From: Leuctra nigra
Taxonomy: Eukaryota > Arthropoda > Insecta > Plecoptera > Leuctridae
Assembly (NCBI GenBank): GCA_934045905.1
Contig: OW203765.1
Span: 19,035,409-19,099,408, forward strand
Direction: 5' to 3'
DNA: 64,000 nucleotides
Each line of letters begins with the position of its first letter. Position 1 is the first letter of the stretch. Both the position numbers and the translations under genes were made by a program. Below are positions 22,228 through 33,554 of this stretch, piece after piece. The notes beneath the pieces are model-generated. The model did no database searches. It was not told the DNA's origin and saw nothing but the letters and a program-made list of their open reading frames with translations.

Positions 22228-25200
22228 ATGTCAACCACTTTACAATGTGATAGTTCTTCTTGCCTGCAAAAGAGAATTACAAAATATGTCAACTCGATTC
22301 AGTTTCAAAATAACTGCAGTCCATTATCCCTGATCAAATGAAAGTAAACATACCAACTCTAATGAGAGAAACGTCGTTTGGGAGGATGTGAGCAGATCGA
22401 GTTAACACTTCCTCAATGTTAGTAACACGTTGCTGGTTCATGTAGAAGCCACCAGCTTTGATGATTCGCAGAGCATCGTCTGAAATCAGAAGGCATCGAT
22501 CACCATGACGACTGCCGCTATATTGCTTACTACAGTCTGTTTTTTTACTGTATGAACTCTCATCAGATGGAGCCACAGTCAGTTGTTCTGCTAGGCCGAG
22601 AAAGACTTCATTGCGCGCTCACCTTGCAATGTTGTCTTTCTCGGCCTAACAGAACAACTGACGGTGTCTCGGTCTGTAGAGAGTTCAAGCATAGGAAAAA
22701 CGAACTGTACCCTCTGAGTACCGCGTTGATAAGCGAACCTTTGTATTGTATGTGATTTGAAATGCGTATGCAAGTCTCTGCTCTACAGACCTTGGACCTG
22801 AAGCATCAAGATAGCACCCATGGAGCGTCAACCGAAGAAACGACAAATAGTAACTGATATACTAATAGGTTGAAATTTTGGATTATAGACAAAATATCCT
22901 TAAAATGACAATAACATTTGAAGATAACAACAGATTAGTCTGAAAATTGGCAAAAATACCTAAAATGTTGGTCCCAATGACCATGCAAAGTTTTAAGTTG
23001 ATCGGTCAAACGGTTCTATTTAAATGTAAAAAAATCACAAAATAGATGGTTTTAAATTTGAACCATGGAAGGATTTGGCTGAAACTTTGTAAAATTGCAA
23101 ACAATTTTGGTTGCAATGACTTTGCAAAATTTCAAATTGATCAGACCAATCAATCAAAAGATAATTTGTAAAGAATTTGTACCAATCACAGGATACCGTT
23201 CAAAAACGATCCCAGAGACCACTTAGATTACCGCAGTCAAACCGCACAACCAATCGATCTAAATAATTTCAGGTCGTTTGGTGGCGCAGTTTGACTTGGG
23301 CAGTGCAGGCAAAAAACAAACAAACAAACACACATAGAGACAGTGCCATAAGAGTACCCGTCCCGTGGTGGCGCTCGCGAGGTTTAGTGGAGTATTGATG
23401 CTGCATATGCATGCATTAACTAATCAGTAATCTGCATTCAAGTTTGGCATTCTGAAAAAGCACGAAAGAGCTGAGTGAGCTCAAATGCTGATTGGTCAAC
23501 AGGTACCCCCCAATAGCGGCGTTCTAGAATTCAGCGAAACATGCAGCGCTGCAGCAGACATCTAGCAAAGTGTTCATTTATTCAGCGCTGCAGCGACTGC
23601 TGCGTGCATCAAAGTGTTCTTAATTTCAGCGCTATATAGCGGCTATCTAGCGGATCTAGCAACAAAAATCATCGCTTTATTCGCTAGATGGATGCAAAAT
23701 GGCGGCGTTTGTTTATGTTGATATGTGTATCAATGATTTAAATTGTCAGTTATGCGTCGTTTATGAAATGCTGATGAATCTGAGAGGTAAATATATGTTT
23801 CTCTAATATAATATGCCGTATTATTGCATAGTTTATTGCATTATATTTCATTGCATTTTTGCTTTGACAACGACGTCCATGTTTTCAAATCTTGCCGCCA
23901 CATTCATCTAGCAAAACTAAGCAAATCGTTCATAAATTAAGCAGGAATTCATCTAGCAGGACGCCATTTTCTCGCTACAGCGCTGCATTTTTCGCAGAAT
24001 TCTAGAACGCCGCTGTTGCAATACAATGCACATCCGGGGCGCACAGCACCGGGAAAATTTTGAAATTTAGGAATATTTATACACAATTTTAAGACAATTT
24101 CCATGAAAAATAAGTGGGTGAACGCCGGCTTTGTCCGCCCGAAATTAATCACTGTAGGCCAATCAAAAACTGTTGCCTACTACAACACCTGAGGAACACT
24201 GAACACTTTTAATGTCAACCCCTTGGACAGTGGATTAATTATCCACTACAAACTTACCAAGAGAGAAGAGGAATGATCCACACAAAAAGGTTCTTCCGAT
24301 ATCTTTTCATTTTTATAACTTTTACGTTGTCAAAAGTTCACTTAAAATAAAGTTAAGGAAGCTCAGCCAATCAGGTTTCAGGGGCGGATCCAAGGAGGGG
24401 CAGAAGGGGCGATCGCCCCCCCCCCCATGATTCCTCCTCCACCTTCTATTAAGATCATCAGGTTGATTTTTCATTTCGTCAAATTTACAAAAATATCGTA
24501 ATCATGGCTTGTTTATTGGCAAGGATTGATCTTTGCTCTAAAAGTGCCTTATAACTAAATGTGTTCTTCAATATTTTGAAAAAAATGTTGCCAGAAAAGA
24601 TAGGCCTTTGGCGGCTGAGAGCATGGGCGTCCACAGGGGTGACTGGGGGGCACGGATGTCAGGATAGCATAAAAATTTGGTGGTGTTTTTGGTGGTCAAA
24701 CCAAAAATTACCTTGCGGGGCAAGGTGGGGGTACTCCTAACGTCTCAAAATTTGATTTCAAAGTGTCCAAAAACCAAAAAACGCCCTGCGGGCAGGGTGG
24801 GGTGCTCGCCCCCCACACCCCCCTTAGCCCGTGGGACAAATGTTTTCCTTTCATTACCTCCACCCCCTGGCAAAAATTCTGCAGATGCTCGTGGCTGGGG
24901 ATGGGTACCCCTAGACCCCCTTCATATTTTCCCAAATCGCCCCCCCCCCCCCCCCCCCCCCCATGACGAGAGGCTAGATCCGCCCCTGTCAGGTTTTCCT
25001 GCTTTTAAAGTGGAGTGCTGGCTTGCCTTTTAACCCTTTAACCAGTGAGCTAATTTGTAGGTAGGTAGAGGTAAAAATTCTATAACCTTTTTGCGATGTG
25101 TTAGGAAGCATATTTTTGTATGATGAAATTATTGAGCGAGCGTAGCGAGCGTCACCACGGTACTCTTATGGCACTTTCTCTGTGTGTTTGTTTGTTTTTT

Positions 25201-28200
25201 TGTGGTCACACCCCAGGTCAAACCGCTCAAGCAATCAATCTGAAATTTTGTACACATACTAACGTACTCTATGCGGTCCCTGGGATCGTTTTTGAACGGG
25301 ATCCCGTGATTGGTTCAAATTTAAAAAAAATTATCTTTCGATTGGTTTATTTTATCAATTTGAAATTTTGACAAGTCATTACCACTAACATTTTACCCAA
25401 TCATACAAAGTTTCAGCCAAATCCTCCCATTGGTTAAAATTTAAAAAAATCTTTCATATGAATTTTGAAATTTAAACTAGAACCGTATGACCGATCAACT
25501 TAAAACTTTGCATGGTCATTGGGACCAACATTATCTGTATTTTTGACAATTTTCAGACTTATCTGTGTTTAAATCCAAAAGTTATTGACATTTTACTGAC
25601 ATTTTGATTGTTATCTGTCAAATTTCTCGAAAATGTTGATCACGGCTTCTTCGACTCTTTATAGTTCCAAGGTAGTTAGAGCAGAAACTTTCAAACGTAT
25701 GAAACTGATATGACCGTTCAACAGATCGTCTAATATTGTGTAAGTACAATCACTTTTATCATATGAGTGGTACCAGGTATATTTTTTAAAAATATATCCT
25801 ATGATTTTTGAATTTTAACAAGGAACATTTTAATCATAAAGGTTCAATCGATCAACTTAAAACTTTGCATGGCTATTGGGACTAATACTTTAGGAATATT
25901 TGGAGATTTTTATACCTACAAGTCTGACGAATTTCAAGAATTATTGGCTTTTAATGATATTTTCGATAGACATATTTTCGGTTCGAGGTGTTGCGCGTGT
26001 CCGTGCTCGCTCATCAACGCGTTACTCAGAGCGTTTTCCTAGTAAAGCTATAAAATATTAAACAAATTTTTAAAATTTAAAAAAAAAAATTTAAAAAAAA
26101 AATTATTTTTGCCAATTTTTTATTTTTTTTTGTGTGTATATGTAGAATGCTAGCACGTACGAGATATGTGCATACCCGTTAAAGGGTTAAGGTAGATTCG
26201 TTTCCCTCCTCTCGTAGCAATGTATCCACTACAAGCTTGAGTAAGCCAAAATACCTTGTGTTTTGAAACAACCGGCCTGCATAGCCGCTTGCAGGACCGT
26301 CGTGCCGGGTTTGAGCAAGAGTTGGACAGTGTCGGCTCCTCGAAACACCTGCTCGATGTCTCGGGACGACATCCGAGCCAGAGACTCGAGACTGCCGCTG
26401 TAGATGGCAGCAGTGGTGTCCAACGCTCGCTGCAGACCAGCTTCTACATGCACAAACATACAGGCACATGATTAGTTAAACAAGGTTAAACTCACATGAT
26501 ATCAGTTATGGCAAAAACTAATCTAGGTCTCTTATTTTTTAATGCAAAGAAAGAAAGTTTTAACAGGGCTAACCTCCCTCTCAAAAGTATGAAAGCCTAT
26601 TATATTCTTCAATAGGTACTAATGAAGATATTACCTACATCCATTTAAAAAAATCTTTTTAATTGTTAGGTAGCCTACAGTTTTGCAAACTTTTGATAAG
26701 AGACCAATAGGTAACTTGACAAAATTTTACAACTTTTACAATTATTATTGGTAATACATTTTTAATGTCAAAGCTGTTTTGAAGAGAATATTCGGATCAA
26801 AATGATTTTAAATGGGAATCTGTGAAATGTTCCAAGACTAGCATTCATAGGTTCTAGGTAATTGAGCGAGCATAGCGAGCGTCACCACGGTACTCTTATG
26901 GCACTTTCTCTGTGTGTTTGTTTTGTTTTTTTTGTATTTTTTTGTATTTTTTTTTTGTGGTCACAGCCCAGGTTAAACGGAACGACCAATCGATCTGAAA
27001 TTTTGCACACATACTAACAAAATCTATGCGGTCCCTGGGATCGTTTTTGGAAGAGATCTCGTGATTGGTTCAAATTTAAAAAAAATTATCTTTCGATTGG
27101 CTGTTCCGATCAATTTGAAATTTAGACAGGTCATTACGACCAACATTGGCCCTAATCTTACAAAGTTTCAGCCAAATCCTCCCATTGGTTAAAATTTAAA
27201 ACCATCTTTCCACTGATATTTGAAATAAAAACTAGAACCGTTTGACCGATCAACTTAAAACTTTGCATGGTCATTAGGACCAACAATATCTGTATTTTTG
27301 ACAGACATTTTACTGACATTTTGCGTGTTGACTGTCAAATTAATCCAAAATATTTGATCACGGCCTTCGACGCCTCAGTTTTTAAGGTAGTTAGAGAAGA
27401 CACTTTCAAACGCATATGAAACTGAACATAATATGACCGTTCAACAGTTCGATCTGATATTGTGTACAGTGGTGGAATAAAGACCCTGTTATTCTGCCTC
27501 TCTCTGACTCATAACATAAACATGTTTTTATATGGAGCAGCGAGAGACAACCAGCACAGCTACTTTATTTCACGCTTGTACACGCACTAATATCATATGA
27601 GTGGTCTCAGGTATTTTTTTTAACGAGATCCTGTAATTTTTGAAAATTAACAAGGAACAGTTTAATCATAAAGGTGCAATCGATCAACTTAAAATTTTGC
27701 ATGGTTATTGGGACCAATATTTTAGGAATGTTTGGAAATTTTTATACAAGAAGTCTATTACGAAATTCAAGAATTATTGGCTTCTTTTCCATAGACAGCA
27801 TTTCGGTTCGTGGTGTTGCGCGTAAACGTGCTCGCTCATCAACGCGTTACACGGAGCATTTTCCTAGTTAATTTACATATCATAAAAGTTAAAACAAGTG
27901 TTTATATTTCAAGAGCATCTGTGAGTTACCTCCATGTACCAACAACAGCACATTCTCTGCTAGTTGCTTCTGTGCCCATCGCTCCTCAGGCTTTTTCTGC
28001 AAGATAAAATAATAAAAAGTAAGTTACGTCCAAACACAATCTTCAATCTACAAATATGTGGTTACTTCAATCATTAGGTTAAGTAAGTTGCATGAGGAGA
28101 TTTGTAGGAGATCACTATCACATGAATTGATAGCAATTTATCAGATTTTTCAATAATTTGAAGAAGATAAAACCTAGAGAGAGTGGGTATACACAACAAA

Positions 28201-30301
28201 CCTGATGCTTGAAGAGAATATCAGCTATTTGTCCAACACTCTTGAAAGTGAAGAGTTTGAGTAGGCGTTCGACATCGGAGTCCTTGGTTCGAACAAGGAA
28301 CTGGTACAGCTCGAACTCCGAACTCTTGTCGCTCGATAGCCATACAGCGTTGCCAGATGACTTGCCGAACTTGTCACCTTGCTCAGTGGTAACCAGTGGC
28401 AATGTCACGCCTGGTAACAGATCATCGTCAGTAATTTTAGAGCAGATGGAAAAATAATTGCCGTAATTTTAGAGCAGATGGAAAAATTATTTCACACAAT
28501 CTATAAATCTATCAAAACTAGATAGATTTACCTACATTGTATTATTATACTGATATTATTAAATACTTGCTTTTTTAATAAAATATTATACAAATTAAGA
28601 AGTTTTCTTCTATCAATAATGAGAGAATCTAGCTCTAGAGGCACATATAGGTACATACTTTTTAATCAAAGGTAGGTAGTGGGTATGTCCTCATAAAAAT
28701 CTACCCAACAAAGTCAGTTGTGCCTACTACCTACTAGAAGGTTTACCTCTATGGTTGTCATCAGTTACGAGAGAAGGGGAATCAAAAAAACCTAGAAACA
28801 ATTTCTTGAAAAAAATACATGCATTTTTATAATGTTTGCATTTATAAAAGTCCACTTTACCCAATTTTGAATTTACTGTGCTTTCTTTGTGATATTTTAC
28901 AAAAATATGTAAAAAATAAAAATAGTTACGTTCACGTACCTTTAAATATCCCTATACATGGAGCCATTTTGTGTGGATTCTCTTCCCCTTCTTTTGTGGT
29001 ACTAATGATAATCTACCTATGTGTACAATATTTATTTATTTTTTGTTTATACTACCTAATTTAGTTCTTGAATGTTGATAATATTTTTGTATTATAGGCT
29101 TGTAAGACAGCAAACGAAGTAAACATATCCTCACCGAACACCCGAGCGTCCTCCGTCCTCGAGATGAGATCATGCCCGGACACAATATTCCCCATCTGAT
29201 CGCTGCCTCCCACTTGAAACCGACATCCGTGAGCCCTGTAGAGATGCAGCCAGTCGTACCCCTGCAACGCTTGGTAACAGAACTCCGTGAGACTCATTCC
29301 CGTGTCGGAAGTCAAGCGAGTCTGTACGCTCTGTCTCGATAACATCGTGCCCATGCGGAAGTGGCGGAATACTTGGCTGACCATGTCTATGCAGTTGATG
29401 TCGCGATACCAGCTCATGTTGTCCACCACGCTTAAAGAAATGTAGACATAAAAATAAAATACAATATTATCAATCTTGTAATATCTGATATCTGATAAAT
29501 ATCTGATATTTACGTCATGGGATGAAGAAGTTGATCCTTTTTCCACAAGTATTTCTCATGATTGTTGAACACCTGTTGAATATTATTGGCGATCTTTGCT
29601 GTATTGTCATTTAACTCCGTGGACCCGATTTGAATTCGTTCCGAGGTCCGTCCACTGGGGTCACCGACCTGTCCAGTAGCTCCACCCACCTGTCAATGCA
29701 TTCATTATAGAATAGAATTTTCTTTATTTGTATTATACAATACATAAAGGCGAGGTTCAGACAATAATAGCAGACAGATAGCAAAAATCTACTACTAGTG
29801 CTTTCAGTATTCCATAACAGCCCTGAACGACATGGTACCAATAAAATCTATGAGTTACAATCTACTGCAGGATACGTAATGAGTTAAATCAAGAGTTACG
29901 ATATGTATAAATAAGATGGGGATGGAATGTTCTACTCACGAGAGCAATCACTTTGTGACCGGAACGTTGCCAATGAATCAAATTAACAAGGACAAGAAGA
30001 TTCCCGACATGTAAACTGTCCGATGTAGGATCGAAGCCAGCGTAAACACATTGCGGTCCTGAGTTCAGAAGTTCAATCACCTCGTTGCTGCAAATTTGCA
30101 ATAAACAAGGTTGGTCAGAGAGAAGTGTGGATCAGACAGGACGACCTTAACCTAGGAAAACACTTACCTCGATGAATCAGGAAATAAGTCTTGAAACATG
30201 CCGCGCTCATGTAATAATAAAACATTTCTACTTGAGTATCCTCTCCTGATATTCACACGAGTTTGTTTAGTAAGAAATCTACATAATCGTCGACACAACA
30301 T
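22226..30301 (-). CDS. YARS2: Mitochondrial tyrosyl-tRNA synthetase
   Basis: Nine coding exons: 30301-30168, 30087-29940, 29689-29514, 29430-29135, 28410-28202, 27996-27930, 26443-26255, 22479-22354 and 22263-22226. All are GT-AG and phases match, giving 460 residues (human YARS2 477). It charges mitochondrial tRNA-Tyr with tyrosine. Visible signatures of a class I bacterial-type TyrRS: a basic, Ser/Arg-rich amino end with no acidic residue in the first 25 or so (matrix targeting); the HIGH-like HVGN at residues 71-74; [13 protein letters not shown] near 97-109; the tyrosine-binding [10 protein letters not shown] region in exon 4; the KMSKS-like KFGKS at 265-269; and a carboxy S4-type RNA-binding domain ([13 protein letters not shown], then [11 protein letters not shown]). 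The long introns 6 and 7 carry repeats, and intron 2 carries a LINE tail touching the splice site. Identification is firm. Confidence 0.95.
22700..23385 (-). mobile_element. Diverged Helitron-like dispersed repeat, minus orientation
   Basis: It shares with the copy at 25131-26042 the stretches GGTACTCTTATGGCACT (diverged here), TTAAGTTGATCGGTCAAACG and the end motif CTCTGAGTACCGCGTTGAT, all in reverse orientation. The CTAG terminus is not preserved. It lies in YARS2 intron 7. Confidence 0.45.
23515..24015. mobile_element. Long-TIR foldback element of about 500 bp
   Basis: Ends AGCGGCGTTCTAGAATTC and GAATTCTAGAACGCCGCT pair. Inner words (GCAGCGCTGCAG, CTAGCGG, CATCTAGC) recur in both arms. 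No convincing target duplication was found. It lies in YARS2 intron 7. Confidence 0.55.
24379..24988. mobile_element. Non-autonomous hAT-type element, CAGGGGCGGATCC ends
   Basis: A 610-bp element with terminal repeats CAGGGGCGGATCC and GGATCCGCCCCTG-like ends, flanked by a perfect 8-bp duplication TCAGGTTT (24371-24378 and 24989-24996). It includes a poly-C run of 23 (24940-24962). No transposase remains. It lies in YARS2 intron 7. Confidence 0.75.
25131..26042 (+). mobile_element. Helitron-like dispersed repeat, copy 1 near YARS2 exon 7
   Basis: A 912-bp repeat opening with ATTGAGCGAGCGTAGCGAGC and ending AACGCGTTACTCAGAGCGTT then TTCCTAG, followed by T. The terminal CTAG, the following T and a 5-bp-stem hairpin before it resemble Helitron 3' ends. 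The 5' end (TTGAGC) is not the canonical TC. No Rep/helicase protein is present. It is inserted in YARS2 intron 7. Confidence 0.55.
26861..27867 (+). mobile_element. Helitron-like dispersed repeat, copy 2 near YARS2 exon 7
   Basis: Same structure and orientation as 25131-26042, with the same 5' start (ATTGAGCGAGC) and CTAG-T end (27864-27868). An extra AGACCCTGTTATTCTGCC segment at about 27480-27590 is inserted. It lies in YARS2 intron 6. Confidence 0.55.
29707..29840 (-). mobile_element. LINE 3'-end fragment in YARS2 intron 2
   Basis: TAGAATAGAATTTTCTTTATT followed by AGGCGAGGTTC matches the 3' end of the LINE at 7023-10313, in the same orientation as YARS2. On the minus strand its tail (ATTCTATTCTATAATG) runs to within 17 bases of the acceptor of exon 3 and carries an AATAAA at 29728-29723. 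Confidence 0.7.
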
Positions 30302-30802
30302 AGTTATTTATTGAAAGTTTATTTTAAAACGATGGAGCCTACAACATAGACCACCCGCAATACAGGTGAGGTGACCAGTGGTGCCAACTTATCTCTCTAA
30401 ATATTCAAAATTTGAAAGGAAAGAGATTAAAAACTAGAAAAATCAGAAACTACGTGCCCCGTACAAGAGAGAATACATCTTTTCGGTGTCGACAGTATAG
30501 TTCAGATAAAAATAGTATAAATATATGCCCTTTAATGAGTGAGTGGACGTATATTGTTGCTGTTTGTGATATTTTAGGACTGGAACTAGGTGTCCGTCGA
30601 GAGGGTGATAATCATTCAATTGTGTAGAGCTGAGGAGAAAAAGGTGTCTGGCAAATTTTAGTAGTAAATAAAAATTTTGTACTCGATTGAACAAGAAAAA
30701 GTTATTGAACTCAAACTTTTGGCATGTAGGTACCTAGTTATCTTTCAATATTCTGGTTTTGCAACAGGTGCCAGGTGTAGAATGTTGTTTATGTGTTATC
30801 AT

Positions 30803-31840
30803 CAGTGTTGTGATTAGATAATTTTATTTTTATCTAGATAAAGATAAAGATAACATGTCAAAAATTTATCTAGATAAGATAATAGATAAAATGTCAAAAA
30901 ATCATCTAGATAATAGATAAAGATAAAAAATAATTATCTAGATAATTGTAATAGATAATAGATAATTTTTTTACCAAACAAAAGTGGATAATAGTAACAT
31001 ATAGTGAACAATAGTAATTCAGTGGACTCAACCTTTTTGACTTGCGGGCCAATAATGCAAATTTTGCTTTTGTTGGCGGGCCGCGTTTTTTTTAAAGTAC
31101 AGCAATGCTCACGTGATAAGGTATAGGTTCATTCCAGGCACGTAGGAACTACTTTTTCATAGGGGGCGTGGGGGGCGAATCCCCTCAGTTTTAGCCCTCA
31201 GTCTCATTCTTTGGCTCTAAAATGCACAAACTGAAGTTGCCTCGAATTGTTGCCTACGGGTCTGGTTCTGGTTCATTCAGTGTCTTCTGTTTGTTAGGAC
31301 ACAAATCGAACAATGTTTCACACGCCAAAACAATACACTCTTTTTCAATTTTCGGAATTGTTAAATGACTACTCTCAAAATGTCTCTCAAATGAGACGAG
31401 AAATTATTATTTTTTTAATTTTATTTTCACAGTGGACACATTTTTGAATAAGTTATAAAACATCAACTGGGGGGCCACAAATATTTGTGCCGCAGGTTGA
31501 GTAGGTACCACTGACCTAAATACAAATAATTTTCATGCAAAGTCAAACAATGAAAATAATAACTGTCCATAAATTCCAAACTACCTACAACGGGAATAAT
31601 TTTTGGCAAGTGATAGTTCACTCATTACGCACTCGTTACGTGCATGTTCATAGGTACACACAATATGCAAATTTCGAATTTTATATTTTTTATCTAGATA
31701 ATTCCCAATAGATAACAATATTTTTATCTAGATAAAGATAAAGATAACCAATTATAAAATTATCTAGATAAGATAATAGATAAAAAATATCTATCTAGAT
31801 AATTATCTAGATAATTTTATCTAGATAAGTCACAACACTG
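30803..31840. mobile_element. Non-autonomous hAT element with TATCTAGATAA subterminal repeats
   Basis: A 1,038-bp element with ends CAGTGTTGTGATTAGATAA and the complement ending CAACACTG, flanked by a perfect 8-bp duplication GTTATCAT (30795-30802 and 31841-31848). Dozens of ATCTAGAT/AGATAAAGATA words fill both ends. It has no transposase and lies between YARS2 and fascin. Confidence 0.85.
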
Positions 31841-31865
31841 GTTATCATTATCAGAACTAAATTAA

Positions 31866-32004
31866 GGCCCGGTTGTACAATGTCCCGATAAGTAAGATAA
31901 AGTTCACTTTATCGGTCTAGATGGCTGTGTTTCATTGGCTGTTGCCATGGTTTCAGCCGATAAATCCTACCGCTAACTTTATCGGGACATTGTACAACCG
32001 GGCC
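31866..32004. mobile_element. PIF/Harbinger-like MITE
   Basis: A 139-bp element with ends GGCCCGGTTGTACAATGTCC and complement, flanked by TAA (31863-31865 and 32005-32007). Confidence 0.65.
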
Positions 32005-32007
32005 TAA

Positions 32008-33397
32008 GACAAATTAAATTGGTAAATATTGTTGTAACTAAAAATTTGTAAAAGCACTTAGGTGCAAAATTTAAAGCTTAGAAATTAATTATATCTGCTT
32101 AAATATCCAATCTGATAACAAATTTGATAGATATTGTCTGATATCATGTTCTTTCAGTTGGGATGGAGTATAGATAGGATCCTGACGAGAATAGATGGTA
32201 GTAATAAATAACTGCAGACACATTATTTTGATTGCCAAGGTATATTACTAGAAATAATACAGAGTGATATCTATAGACCATGGTATGAGAACAATTACAT
32301 AAAATTTCAAACATACATTTACTACTAGATAAATGAGCATTGTGGTGATTACTGTGTGACCAACACCCTAGCACAATATCAACTATGTAGGTACAACGCT
32401 TAGAAACATCAATAGACCGAGCAGCATTCCGCTTTCCTCGAGTCATTAAATAAATGCATACTCTGGCTGTTTACGTGCCGAAAAGCAACGACAGACACAT
32501 TCTAAAAACATCATCCTTAAGTCTAGTCTAATATTATGTATTTATAAACATATTAAATAAAAATGAAGATCAACAAGGTAAGAAGGAGTATATTTTGTTA
32601 TTGTTATAATATTATTATATACAAAGCTAAACAATTATGACAATTATTCAAGACGTTTTAGACAATTAAGGTTTGTATCAAAATCACTGAAAAAAGTATA
32701 AAAACCTTCAGGTTAATATAAAAAGTAGAACTACTCAACTAACTATTGTTTGGAATATTGTTTTCTTTCAGATCAACAATGTATTGGCAGTGTTTTAACC
32801 AATCAATACGAGTGACAAAAACTTTTCAACCAATCGTTGAGTACAAACCGAGCCCGGAAGCTGAATGAGTAAATATAGCGTATACCGTCTCTCTCTCACA
32901 ATCCAAGTACTTAGCCTACGTAAGTACATTTCCTTCACCTACCACTTAGAATAAAAGCTATTAAATAATAATTAATAATATAATAATAATAAATATAAGT
33001 TAGATTCAGACCTTGACTAATACACGCTTCATAAAAACATGTAATCCCGCGACATCGACTTGCGAATTGGCTTATTCTCAAAATCAGAGGTGCTTTGCTT
33101 TCTGTAACTACGGCATATTCAGACATTTTGTTTTCAAATCACAAATCACAATTCAAAATATTTATTTATTCCCCAGAAAATGCTGGTCTGTTCAAATTTA
33201 AGACTGTTCCTAAAATGTGAAAGTTCTCTAATTCATTCCATCCACAAAACAATACTAAAACAATCGAAACACTGTATTTAAGCAATGGTATAAGTATTAT
33301 CAGCTTTTTCTATTATTTAGAACTATTTTGTGAACATGATATATAAGTGCTGATCCCACTTCAGAAACTATCTTTTAAATTAAACAGCATTTAAATT
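32008..33397. other. Intergenic stretch between YARS2 5' side and fascin 3' end
   Basis: AT-rich, with no supported gene. A minus-strand AATAAA at 33403-33398 is a plausible fascin poly(A) signal, about 155 bases after its stop. Another is at 33166-33161. Confidence 0.35.
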
Positions 33398-33554
33398 TTT
33401 ATTTTACGAATTGCAGGAACGTGGAACAAAGTAAAATTATAATAACGAATTTCCTTCCACCCCAAATAATATTGAAATTATTAAAACAGTAAAAAATTAA
33501 ACTAGCCAGTAGATTTGTCCAGCAAAACACCTCGTGCCGATGCCTCTGCATCGC

